64,000 nt of DNA from Pseudovirgaria hyperparasitica. Lineage: Eukaryota > Ascomycota > Dothideomycetes > Acrospermales > Acrospermaceae. Where the stretch lies: positions 620,001-684,000 of the forward strand of contig NW_022985549.1 of the NCBI RefSeq assembly GCF_010093815.1, given 5' to 3'. Positions 10,739 to 21,452 of the stretch are shown piece after piece. A program made the position numbers and the translations under genes. Each line of letters begins with the position of its first letter. Within the stretch, counting starts at the first letter, position 1. A model generated the notes under the pieces. That model was not told where the DNA came from. It was given only the letters and a program-made list of their open reading frames with translations, and searched no databases.

Positions 10739-11780
10739 TGTTATCCCCAGTGTAAGTGAGGTTTCGTTGTGAGCAGGAGTCTGTTTCATGCGCCGGAATT
10801 TCGCGGGGTCCAGAAATTATTGGTGGTAGTTTCGAGAGTAAAAGTTCTGCCCGAGGCGGTAAAGGGTTTAGACTGCAGCTGACGAATGAGACGCTCTGAA
10901 ACGTGGCCGAAACAAGCCCTTGATCCACTTTGCACTCATCCTTCTACGCATCTGACTCTGCCCGGCGGTTGCGCGCTGCAGGTACAACAACAAAATAGCT
11001 GAGGCGCATCCAACCAGAGTATTGGTGGCCTTTTTTCCTTTGCTCAGCCTTCTTTCAACTCTCTATATCTTCTTACTTGTCTAGTCATCATCTCCATCTT
11101 TCCTTTACCTTTCGTTTTTTCTCCGAATCAATCCTCCGCGTTCTTGTTGGACCCTAGCAACGTCGACCCTGAACGCCCCGCCAGATCCATATTCAGGGCC
11201 TCACGACGCTAGTCGTGAAGTGAATTACTTGCCAAATCGCCCGATTCTATTTGGATAGCACACGTAAGTAGGCAATTTCATCATTGTTCTGCTTGTTGCA
11301 AAGTTCATCAAAGCATTCTCCTAAATCAATGTCTTGAACAATGATCATAGAATGCGTGCTTGCGAGAAATCACTCCTCAACACCATGTCTTGGCGCATGT
11401 CGGCAAAAAGCAGGGAGACGAGGTATCTTGAGATATGGCATTGTGTCAAGATCACACTGTAGTATTTCACTTTCTATTGCCACTGTCGACTGGCCTGTGT
11501 TAGAGAAGGCTAGGTCGCCGAGGTCTTTGAAGAGGAGGAGGAGATGCTCATTCACTTCCACCATGACTCCCGTTAAGGCACACGAGACTGTTCCCAACCT
11601 CTCTCTTTCTTGATTTCTCGCTATCTACTCTGGTATTCACCTAGACTTGCTCGAGTTCGTTAAAAGGGCAAATCTCCTGCGTCGTTTTCTTTCCCACGAT
11701 TGAGCTTCAACTTTTCTCCAAATTTGTAAAACCAGACTTTCTGCTTACGTTGAAACCTCCAAAAACTTCGCTCACTCACC
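10739..11780. promoter_or_regulatory. Pyrimidine-rich promoter/leader zone
   Basis: Just over 1 kb between the divergent acidic-protein and eIF4E-like genes. From about 11030 the plus strand is rich in CT and TTTC tracts, typical of fungal core promoters and leaders. No gene is supported here; short frames around 11341-11613 overlap on both strands. Confidence 0.5.
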
Positions 11781-12809
11781 ATGCAGTCACAGTACTCAGC
11801 ACCGCAGGCTGTTCTTCACAAGGACTGCGATCAGGCTAACAGCCGAGCTCGTCTCAGTGTGCGCCTAACTTCCCGACTCACGCTTCCCATCACCCAACGC
11901 ACACAATCAATATTCTTCAAAGGCGCACAAATTCTGCCTCAAGAAGATCTCGCATTCTACTGCCATAGCAAATACGCTGTGCAACCCCTTGACTCCAACT
12001 ACAGCCGTCTCTCCACCAACGAAATCTTCGTCCACGGGGTCGGCGTTTACAGCACCCGCTACAGTCAGCTGCTATCCCTCAAAACGCCCATCCGCAGCTC
12101 CTTCTCCAAAAACTTCACCATGACCACCCGCCCCGGTATCCCCGGCCTCCAAACCGCCAACCTGCCCGCCCTCTCCGAAGAAGCCGCCTCCGCCACCGCC
12201 TCACCAGCACGTGGCCGCGAAATGCGCAACGACGTGCTCCAAAAGCTGCGCGTCCCGCAGTTCATCCACGTCTGGGACTTCTGGCACGGCCGGCCCGCCG
12301 CCTCCGCAATCGCCCTCACCAAGCTCTCCAACGAGGAAGGCATCCGCAACATCAAGGACATGTGGGAGGTCTTCAACAACTTCGACCTCGCAAAGCTGCT
12401 CGACAAGGACACCATCGCCCTCTTCCACCACGGCGTCCGGCCCGAGTGGGAGGACGCCCGCAACACCCGCGGCGGCAGCTGGACCTTCCGCGTCAAGGCC
12501 GCGCACGCCCCAGAGTTCTGGAAACAGCTCGCCGTCATGGCCGGCGGCGAGATTCTGCAAAACGCCGTTGCTACGCAGCGTGCCTCGTTCAATGACGAGA
12601 TTTGTGGCATCTCGTATAGTCCGCGTGGCCGCCTGGTCAAGATTGCGGTCTGGAATAGGGACGGTGAGAATGAGGCGGGGATTGAGCGGTTGAAGGCTTG
12701 TGTGCTGGAGAATATCCCCAAGGAGCTGTTGCCGGAGGGGAATATGTTTGTTTATTATAAGAAGCATAGCGAGGATCCGGAGTTTCAGAAGGTGATGGGT
12801 GGGAAGTAG
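11781..12809 (+). CDS. eIF4E-family mRNA cap-binding protein with long N-terminal extension
   Basis: Translation initiation factor 4E-type protein that would bind the m7G cap. The core starts near residue 150 with FIHVWDFWHGRP and continues with IKDMWEVFNNFD, LFHHGVRPEWED and GGSWTFRV, which supply the family tryptophans and the cap-contacting acidic residue. The WDFWH form is that of the second fungal eIF4E class rather than the canonical one. Two in-frame starts have good contexts: 11781 (CACC-ATG, 342 residues) and 12120 (CACC-ATG, 229 residues, MTTRPGIPG). The first 113 codons are free of stops, which favours real coding but does not prove it. No intron is needed. Confidence 0.85.
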   Translation: MQSQYSAPQAVLHKDCDQANSRARLSVRLTSRLTLPITQRTQSIFFKGAQILPQEDLAFYCHSKYAVQPLDSNYSRLSTNEIFVHGVGVYSTRYSQLLSLKTPIRSSFSKNFTMTTRPGIPGLQTANLPALSEEAASATASPARGREMRNDVLQKLRVPQFIHVWDFWHGRPAASAIALTKLSNEEGIRNIKDMWEVFNNFDLAKLLDKDTIALFHHGVRPEWEDARNTRGGSWTFRVKAAHAPEFWKQLAVMAGGEILQNAVATQRASFNDEICGISYSPRGRLVKIAVWNRDGENEAGIERLKACVLENIPKELLPEGNMFVYYKKHSEDPEFQKVMGGK

Positions 12810-12831
12810 GTAGGGGTGGTCTTGTGGAAAC

Positions 12832-12861
12832 GAGGTTGAGGTTGAGGTTGAGGTTGAGGTT
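12832..12861. repeat. (GAGGTT)5 tandem hexamer
   Basis: Five perfect copies of GAGGTT begin 23 bases after the eIF4E-like stop codon, so the repeat probably lies in the 3' UTR. Confidence 0.9.
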
Positions 12862-13621
12862 TCTAGCAAAGTTTGCATATAGGCTTGACTCGGACGTGGG
12901 TAGTTAGTTAGGTCGGCATTTGGAAGGTGCGGTGCTCGGATTTCTTCTGCAGGTCAGGGACAGGACAGCGGATGGGTTTGATCGGACTTGGGAGACTTAG
13001 GCACCTAGAGGGTAGGGTGGGTGTGCATTTTCTTCAACATATTAGGTACCCAGCATGCATCCATAGCCTTAGAATGCTTAGAATCCTTAGAATCACACAC
13101 AAACATGAGAACACTCAAGCACATACAAATCTGCCGTTCTACATGTTTTTTCCTCGCGGCACCTGTCAAGAAACCAGATTCTATCCATCCGTCCATCCAT
13201 CCATCCAGTCTGCTCGAAGAGACGTGTTCTATCGTTCGTAATGCCGATACCGTCCTCCTCCATCGCCGTAATCATGCCGCAATCATGGATAGTAGGTACA
13301 TAATACATCATCCCAAAGCTAAAGAATGCATGCATGCCCGGACTTTTTCCCCCTCGTTACCCAATGCACGAATTGCATTGCATCATCCTACAATCGATGT
13401 GATATGCCAATTGAAAAAAATGCCCCTCGCTCCATTTGTCCTTTCATCGATCCATCCATGGGTATATAGTACAACCAAGTAGCCCGCCCAAGAACACAAT
13501 GCATAATGCCAAATATTTTCTCCTCGCGCCAAGCCAGATCACACCTACCTGTCAACATCGATATTCTCAACGCAACAAAACGCACAAGGAAAGCGAAATA
13601 AGATCCATCTACCCTTATAGC
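12862..13621. other. Intergenic region with a tetranucleotide repeat
   Basis: About 760 bases between convergent genes. A degenerate (ATCC)n run lies at 13183-13206. Several overlapping short frames exist, but none shows a family signature or codon preference. Confidence 0.5.
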
Positions 13622-15183
13622 CTACCTCTTTGCCCTCCGCACCTTCCTCGCCTGAAACTCACGCAGCAACTCAAACGTCTTTGTAGCAACAAAATACTCC
13701 CCGGCAGCATCCGTCCAACTGACACTCCCGCTGAAATACTCACGGCGCTCCACTTTGAGCGTATTCCGGATATCCTCGAGATTATTCTCCTTGATCTCCC
13801 AGTTGGCGGGCACGAAGCTCTTGAGGCTGAAGATGCGAGCGCCCTCCTTGAGGTCGAGGAAGCGCAGCATGAGCAGCTCGTTGAGCTCCGGGTTGAAGGC
13901 CTTGTTGTTGACGAGGATGACGTCTGCGCGCGGCAGCATGGCGGTGATGCGGTCGTTTTTTGTAAAGTCGCCGTCGAGCAGGTGGACGGCGCCGGGCCGG
14001 ATGCCCCAGAGGGCGCAGCGGGCGGAGAATTCGGCACGTTGCGAGGCGGCGAGTTTGCAGGGGTTGGGCATCATTTCGATACCCCAGCTCTCCGCGCCGG
14101 TTTCGAGGGCGGCCTGGAGGACAACGTTGCCGACGCCGGAGCCGAGGTCGACGAAGACGGAGGACGAGGTCAGGGCCATTTCGCGGAAGATGAGGTGGAT
14201 GAAGCGGGGGAGCAGTTCGCCGTAGACATTGTTGCCGCCATTTTCGTATTGGCGGAGGAGAGCTACGTGTGGGGAGACGGTGCGGGATGTGCATTGGGAG
14301 AGAATGCGTTCGACAAGTTCAAGAGAGACAGTGTGAGAGGCTTGGAGAGCCCGGGGGATGGTCCCGTCGGCGAGAGAAGTGGACACCAGAGTGTTGTATT
14401 CTTCGACGACTTTTAGAAAGTCGGATTGGGATTTCTTGTAGACTGCCGTTCGCAAACGGCGCGGTATACCGCTGATGTCGTCTGTGAGTTCTTCGGTCTG
14501 GGCAGGTGGGAAGTAATGTTTGCAGACTTGGTAAATGGTCTGAACGATATCCTCCACGGGATCGAAACTTTCACTTTCACGACCCTTCATGAGCAGAAAT
14601 CTAAGAGTGTGTCAGTCTGACGCTTATATGCCATAAAGCTTCCCCATCCATACCTCTCTGAGTCAGAGTTGCTGGGATATTTCAGAGAGAGCGTCGCAGG
14701 CTTGTCCTCTGCCGGAAACATAGGTATTCTCTTGTCCACCATATCTACCAAGTCAGTGCCATGGATTATCTTAGAAGTCTTCCTGCGCAAATCTTCCTCT
14801 GTGACCCATGTTTTTCTTGCAGGATCGGGAGTAAGATCAGTGCTCAGTTTTGTCCTTTTTCTGGTTGCCGCCTCTTCCTCGTTGCTGCTCTCATCACTGC
14901 TTTCCACTCTCTGAATCTCGGAGACAATCTTCCTCTTGGCCGGTGCCTTCTTCCTAGGTGGCGTAGAATGTCTCGAAATGCTCTGCGAAGACGGTTTTGG
15001 TGACGGTCGCGGGCCTCTGTTGACAAGGCTGGACGGCTTCAAGTTGGGAGTACTGTGGGCGCGTTTCAGATTATTGGCGTCGATCCCGCTATGGGAGGGC
15101 GTCTTTGGGGAAGACATCTCCCCATTTTTAGACACAACAACAGTGCGCTTTTGTACCTTGGCGGCCTTGAAGTTGGCAAACAT
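13622..15183 (-). CDS. Histone H3-K79 methyltransferase Dot1
   Basis: Nuclear enzyme that methylates lysine 79 of histone H3 in nucleosomes, with roles in silencing and checkpoint response. Exon 1 is 14654-15183 and exon 2 is 13622-14600; the 53-nt intron at 14601-14653 has GTATGG..TTAG ends. The product is 502 residues. Residues 1 to about 170 are basic and Ser/Pro-rich, as in other fungal Dot1 N-termini, which hold the nucleosome-binding region. The catalytic domain shows VYGELLPRF (about 302), the SAM-binding loop VDLGSGVGN (about 327-335) and VNNKAFNPELN (about 407-417). All are DOT-family hallmarks. The start at 15183 has a CACC context; an upstream in-frame ATG at 15339 is less likely. 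Confidence 0.95.
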
Positions 15184-15964
15184 GGTGAGGATGGGCGCAG
15201 GTCTCTGAACTGCTTTGCGCGGTGGAGAGGAAGCGCGGGGTCCAGTTAAACTGATGGAGAGGGTCTTGATAGATGTATTAAGAATATGCGAAGGATATGA
15301 TAGCGAGCGCAGGGGTACTACCAGCCAGGTAGATACCAAGTAAGGAGTGCGATCAAATTTTTGTCAAGGGAATGCGAATTGACGTCCGATCGTAGGACCC
15401 TCTTTCTAGGCAGAAATGGAATGACGGCGCACGGCATAATATTTGTCTGCGCTTGGTACGGCTCCGGGGACCCTGCCATGGAGGCACTAGTCCACGAATA
15501 GCTTAGAACATCAATACCGCCGTGATCAGCCCTCAGGAACGCAGGCAGGGGTGAAGAAAACCGCCCGAAAACTGCACCCATGTAAGTATACGGCACATAG
15601 ACAGTCTGGTTTGAATCAAGTACGACGAGCATAGCACGAGTTTCATTAATATTACCCCTCCACCGTACCCTGCGTATATATACACAGAAGCTCGAAACCA
15701 TTCCTCATTTTTCACTGGTCCTGATTACAGAAAGCACATATATACCGACCCCTAGAACCGTTCGACCAGCCGATAGGCCTGGTCCTCCTCATGGTGCCAA
15801 CGCACAAAGCGAACATGGTATCATTTTGAAGAAGATTGTAGCAGACAGTCAAGGATTAACAAATGAAACGAGCTTGGATGGCGACGTATGTTCGCTACCG
15901 TTCGGTTTTGTCATCGACACTCCATGATTGGAATCGTGCGCCATGCATCATTGCTACGGTCGAC
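15184..15964. other. Gene-free stretch between Dot1 and HAM1-like genes
   Basis: About 780 bases. Minus-strand frames near 15318-15715 are open for up to 127 codons but lack any family feature and overlap the Dot1 promoter. I treat them as chance. Confidence 0.5.
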
Positions 15965-18745
15965 TCAGACGACAGGAGCAGTGTTGGCAGAGCCGTTAAC
16001 AACTCCAGGAGCTGACTTGAAGGCATCATCAACCTGAGCACTGAAACCGTTGGCAGGAACTGCGCCAGTGGTGGTGGTCGGGATAGCAGATGAACCATTA
16101 GCATGAGCTCGGGTGATGGGCTTCAATGAGGGAACATTCGGGGTCTCAGCAGCATTGCCGATGCTGAAGACAGGAGATTCCCATTTCTCGCCCTTTGCGG
16201 CAAGGTTCTTGTAGTCGGTAGCCTTGGAACTGATGCCGCCAGGGAGGGTAATGTCCTTGAAGATGCTGTCATGCTGTGTAACGGCAACATTGACTTGAGC
16301 CTCCTTCGCCTTGTCGGCCTTCTTCTTGCCCTCGAGAACCTTCTTGTTCATGGCAGCGTAGTATCGTTGGTAGATGTTCTGGACGTTCTCGGGCGATGGG
16401 TCACGCTTAGCGTCCTCTTTGGCCTTCTCTGCTTCTTTGTGGATGGCATACCACTTGGAGTCGAGCGCGTTGACCTGATCCTTGATCTGCTTCTCAATAG
16501 CCTTCTCGATAGCAGGACGCAGAGTCTTGAGGGCGAGAGACTTGAAGAGAGTGAAGAGGAGCTTGTGGCTAGACTTCTTGATCTTGATCTTCATGTTCTT
16601 GATGTCAACAGAGACCTTGTTAACCTTGAAGAAATGCGCGTTGTCCTTCTTGTCCTTGTCCGCAGTCTCCATCTCGATCTTGAACGACAGACCAGAGCCA
16701 CCGAGGAAGAGGTCAACGACACCCTTGTCAGTGATCTTAGGGGTACCCTGCTTGCGCTTGACGTAGTAGCTGACATCCTTGAGGTCCATCTGAATTCCAG
16801 ACACAGACAGCATCACCTTGTTCTTATTCTTGGATGCCACTTGCTTGCGGCCCCAGCGCCAGTAGTTGTCGCTTCCAAACTCGGCGATGTTGGGCATAAG
16901 ATTGTCAGATTCGATGACCAGGTTCTCGATAATGGCATCGACCTGGTTATCCGAGTACTCGATACGAGGGATTGGGACGTATCGGACAGATTCGAATACG
17001 GCAGGTAAGATGACCTCTGTGAGATCCTTGACGAGATGAGGCTTAAACGTCGGCTTTCCATTCTCATCGTTTCCGAGGTCCTGGAACAGTTTCTGGAGGC
17101 TCAAGCCGAATTCCTTGTTCTGCGGGTCCGCATCAAACTGGTTGGCATACGACTTTGTCTCGTTGAGGACGCGGTCGGTGTGGGTACGGTATTTCTCGCG
17201 AAGGAGGTAGCGGCCACGGTCATACAGCTCGTTGTACTGACGAGTGGACTCATCCTCCATGATGAAGCCCTGCTGCTTGAGGCACTTGCGAATGTAAGTG
17301 TCAACATCCTTGAACCATTGCTTGAGCTCCGGATCCTGATCAGCATCCTTGTAGATGGCGTTGATAGACTCGAAAAGGTCATCGAGCGACGTGCTGTTGG
17401 CAAATCGTTCGATCAGAGTCTTCAGGTTTGTCAGCATTGGTTGGATTTGTGATTTAACACCTAATATACCTTCAAGTCAGCTTCAGCAGTTTTCAAAGAA
17501 CCAGCTCCGTGGGCACCTTTCACTTGTCCTTGGCCGTGCTCGGCGAGAGTTCTTCCGTGGCCAGTGTACTCTTCGGCGAGGCGAAGGAGAGTCTCGATTG
17601 CTTGGAGGTCTGACGGTAGTGTTAGCGTTGGGATGCGTGGTGCGATTGAGGGAGCGAATACATACAATCTTGGTGACCTTGGACTTCAATGACCATCTTC
17701 TTGAGACGCCAGATGGTTTGCTCGCGACGTTCTTTGGGCATCTTGCTCTTGAGGTATTTATCAGTCTTCTCACGAAGCTCCTTGGCCTTCGCGTTGACCT
17801 TATCTTTCTGCTTATCGTCAATGTTCTCGGATGCAGCATTCTTGAGAGTAGATGCACCAGCGGCAAGGCCGCCTTGAGCGTCAACACCTTGGTCTTGTCC
17901 AGATTGAGCTTCCTTCGCTGCAATATCGCCGGCAGCATTAGGATCACGCGTACCAGTAGCAGCCTCAGAGGCATCAGCGGCGGCTTTGTCGAGATCCGAC
18001 TTCTTGAACGGGGAGATGTTCTTTGCCTGCTCCTTGAGTTTGGCGGCGGATAGATCCGGCGTGTCATGCCAAACATTGTCATCAGCTGGCTTATCGATCT
18101 GGTTCAACGCATCCTCGTCGGGATTTACTACGTTCGCAGCGTTCTGAGCAGCGTCACCAGCGATGTCGCGGAGCAGAATTGAAGCATCACTCACTGACCT
18201 AGTTAGTAATACACGCGAAAAGTTATTTGACACACTTACATAGCTTGCGGAATTGACCGTTACTGATCAGAAGCGTTCCGAGTGTTCTCAGCCCATCGAG
18301 GGCCTCATTGCCATGCTGCTTGGCAGTGTCCTTGTCGACTGGAGCGCCTGGGGCCTTGACATCAACCTCGCCCAGCTGCTGTGTTTGCCAGATGAAGTCT
18401 TGGAGGACATTTCCGCTGTTCTTTGTCAAGAGCAAAAGCTTCGCCTTGGTGACGACGTCTCTGAAGTCTTCGACGAGCTTTTGGCCCTCTGGAGAAAGCT
18501 TCTTGGATGGAGCGGAGATGGGCTTAGAAGCAAGGAAGCTGTTGAGGGCGATGTCGATCTGTTTGTTTGAGGGAGCTTTGCCGTTTGCGAAAGCTGACGG
18601 ATACGAGATTAGATGCTGATCGCCTGGAGTATCAATGACAAGGATACAGACCTGAGTAGATGCCGTAGAGCTGAAGCTTGTTGTTGACATCAGTCTCCTT
18701 TTGCTTGACGTCGGTGGGTCTGTTCACAGCGCTGGAAGAGGCCAT
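15965..18745 (-). CDS. HAM1-like N- and C-terminal domain protein
   Basis: Large fungal protein of the HAM1-like/DUF5923 family. Five exons close in frame: 18652-18745, 18240-18593, 17666-18193, 17470-17609 and 15965-17419. They encode 856 residues. The introns are 46-58 nt with recognisable branch sites, for example GCTGAC in the last one. The N-terminal half is helical and rich in Lys, Asp and Ala. Around residues 370-700 is the family core with EQGFIMEDES-like, YWRWGRKQV and VSYYVKRKQG segments. Alternating beta strands follow, ending in a Pro/Ala-rich tail. The family has been compared with lipid-binding tubular (BPI/TULIP-like) folds; lipid transfer here is only a suggestion. No catalytic motif is seen. 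Confidence 0.8.
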
Positions 18746-20124
18746 AATTGCGTGAGATGGGTGGCAGATGGGGAGGTGGAAGGAATGATTAAGGTATCTT
18801 GGGTATCTCAAAGGAAGTCGCTGAGGATTGGGGTATCAAGAAAATGCAATTGCGATATTGAGGAAACAAAAGCTTTCACTCAAGATGGGAGAGGAAGAGA
18901 TTTTGAGATGGCGTTGAAGAAGGGGAAGAGCGATTGGGTTTTGAGTTAGCGTAGCTACGGTGTGCGGTCTACCAAGCAACGCAAAACCTGTGCCAGGCGT
19001 GTGCAAGTGCAAGTACAGGTTGAAGAAGGCGCGTTTTGGTCAAGAATACGTCACCAATCCTGGCCCAAGCTCCTTCCCGCGTTGGAGCTCCACCAGCTGC
19101 AGCAGCACCAGCACCAGGGCAGCCCCCAGCACTCAACTCATCTCATTCCCTCACTCGCACTCCTCACGCGCACTACTAGTAAAACTAATAAATGATAAAT
19201 AATCAGTCTGGACGGGATGGATGTCTAGAAGCACGCCAGCACTAATAGGATACCAGGAACCAGTCATATTTCACAACATCCAATGTTTTGTTATTATTGC
19301 TGTTGTTCGCAGTAGCGGCACGTTATCAACTGTAGCCTTCAGGCTTGCAGCAGGTCTATCTAATAATGTAGGTAAGTGATCCCCAGGGGGCCATGGACGA
19401 GCAGTTTGCGCCTACGAAAGAGGAATTTGGCTGCCTAGCTGGCCAATTTGGGTGGGACGCCCCCTGATTGAGGGCTAGAACAGGGACATGGGTAGCTAAT
19501 TAGCGGAGAAACTTAGGGGGAAGACAGCAGACAGCCAGGGACAAGCTCAGCAAAGGTGGAGGTATCGCGATCCTGGCCAGCTTTTCCCTGCTTTTCGTCA
19601 TCTGTCGTCAATCTGTGCGACGGCAGCTCCAGCCACAGCGTCGATCCTTTCGATCTTCTCGATCCTGCAGCCGGTTCTGACTCTTGGGTATTCCTGGTGA
19701 TGGGATACTTACTCCTCCTCGTTTGTCCGCGTCCAGGCCAGAGTAAAAGTTCGTCACAAAGCATATAGCATCAGAGTGTCGCATTCCAACTTTCAAGCTG
19801 CTTGTCCGTGAGCCTCTCAGCAAGTCGCTAGCTGAATGGAGCTTGCGTCAAATGAGCCATGTCCAAACAATAGCCACTTCATCTCACAAGACGCGTTCAA
19901 TCTGGGGAAGCGCCCGCGCCGTCGTCTTTACACACAGACCATTGAGCAAGATCGAGCTGTGGCGCTCCAGAGAGTCCATACATACGTCCGTCAAACGCAT
20001 CATTGATCCAGCGATCGAAGTCCTGTCAAAATCGTCCACAAGTTACTTGCTGCATGTTGGCAGTGCTGTCCGCTGCCCTGCTATCGCGCGTCGCGATTCT
20101 CAACAGCTGGTCTCTCCCTTCAAA

Positions 20125-20132
20125 TGACGTCA
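20125..20132. promoter_or_regulatory. CRE-like palindrome TGACGTCA
   Basis: Perfect 8-bp palindrome of the bZIP (CREB/ATF, Atf1-type) class, embedded in ATGACGTCATTCG. It lies about 1.3 kb upstream of the epoxide hydrolase-like gene. Confidence 0.45.
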
Positions 20133-20968
20133 TTCGCTCTGCAGATCAAGCCAACTCCTAACAAGCTCTTGGAGAGCGATGTTTGCGACGTGGCTTTTCT
20201 CGGCCTCTAGTTTTTCGCAATGTGTCAATCTACTCAAGTCGTGGCAACTCGATGCTTCGGTTCGACTTGGCAAGTAACACAGTCGTTTCATACCACGACA
20301 TGCGGGCATTACTATGAGGTTAAAAATCGCCCATAGATCACAAGACACTCCAAGGTCGAGCACAATCATGAGCATACCACAAAAGTCCGATCTGTTGTTT
20401 CTCGCGCTAGTCCGTTCTAGGCATTATACAATTCCTGTGGTCCTCGGATGTCAAGTGTGCCGTGTCTCAACGAACCATGGCCCGGACGTAAAACACACAC
20501 TTGTCCTGAGACTATTTACACTAATTGTCCCGAACCTAACATACGCTAAATCCCCATTGTGATCATTGCCTAAGGTGGCGCAACAAAACTCTCTTGTCGC
20601 AAGGCACCAATTGCCACAATTTCGTGACATACCAACAACGGCTATACATCTCCACCTTTCCCCCAAGCCAGAGAATAGCCGCAGACGACTTCCAGTTTAG
20701 AATGTTTTCCAGTTGTGCTATACAAGGCGAACGTGAAAGGCCAGATCAGATGCAATGGTAACTTTTCTCCATTGTCCATCAGGATATTGCCTAACGATGG
20801 GCATCTGATCTTTTCCTTAGTGTAGGTCGTGTAATCGACATGATACTCATACTTACGGCAGGTATACATGTTTCCTCATAGTCCCTTCCTTACCATTTAA
20901 GCCTTCTCTCTTTCCCCCACGGTTATTCAACACCTGCAAGTACCTTCATTTACGCTAGAGGGGGGATA

Positions 20969-20976
20969 TGACGTCA
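20969..20976. promoter_or_regulatory. CRE-like palindrome TGACGTCA, second copy
   Basis: Same palindrome and the same flanking 13-mer ATGACGTCATTCG as at 20124-20136. It lies about 480 bases upstream of the ATG at 21453. Confidence 0.5.
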
Positions 20977-21230
20977 TTCGGGTTGGTGTATCAGGTGTAT
21001 GCGTTTGCTTCTACAAACACTTTGTCTGAACTCAGCTCGGAGACATCTTTCATCTCATATGTCTCCTTTAGGAAGTCTATTAGCAGTAATTGGAAATATA
21101 AAAATGTATGTAAGTTAAAGCTTCTCGTAAACTTCAACGAAAGTTTTGCACACTCATTTGGAACATTTAGAGTCTTATAATATACTTATCTTCCTACCAT
21201 GTATTATACTAGGATTCATAGTAGCTATGT

Positions 21231-21255
21231 ATAGAGACAGTCTTAGTGTCTCTAT
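21231..21255. repeat. 9-bp perfect inverted repeat, 7-nt loop
   Basis: ATAGAGACA at 21231-21239 and TGTCTCTAT at 21247-21255 with loop GTCTTAG. It lies upstream of the TATA box of the next gene. Confidence 0.6.
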
Positions 21256-21321
21256 GCTTCGCACTCTGACTACTCGTAGACTGCCCCACTTCCCACGTGG
21301 CTGTAGAAAGTCTCCGCTGAT

Positions 21322-21329
21322 ATATATAA
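21322..21329 (+). promoter_or_regulatory. TATA box of the epoxide hydrolase-like gene
   Basis: TATATAAA about 125-130 bases before the ATG at 21453, which fits a fungal core promoter. Confidence 0.5.
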
Positions 21330-21452
21330 AAAGAACCAAGACGTAAACACCCAATGCTTAAATCAGCACTTCGACCTCAACATAATCATTATCAACACTT
21401 CCTCTCACACACTCCTCACAAATCCCCAGCCCTCAATCCCCCATCAAGCAAA

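Larger units (their letters stand above)
18746..21452. other. Gene-free region with CRE-like sites and a hairpin
   Basis: About 2.7 kb. The part beside 18745 is the HAM1-like promoter. The rest has only short unconvincing frames on both strands. It becomes AT-rich at 20900-21250. It contains two identical 13-mers with a CRE palindrome and a 9-bp hairpin, listed separately. Confidence 0.5.

Noticed and set aside
12065-12878. Two minus-strand frames over 215 codons opposite the eIF4E-like gene
   Set aside because: GC-rich coding DNA with C-ending codons leaves antisense frames open; no motif was seen.
13436-14416. 326-codon plus-strand frame opposite Dot1
   Set aside because: The minus strand carries the SAM-binding and substrate motifs of Dot1; the plus frame is a shadow.
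16271-18053. Long plus-strand frames opposite the HAM1-like gene
   Set aside because: They mirror the Lys/Asp/Glu-rich coding strand. The minus-strand exons close perfectly and match a family.
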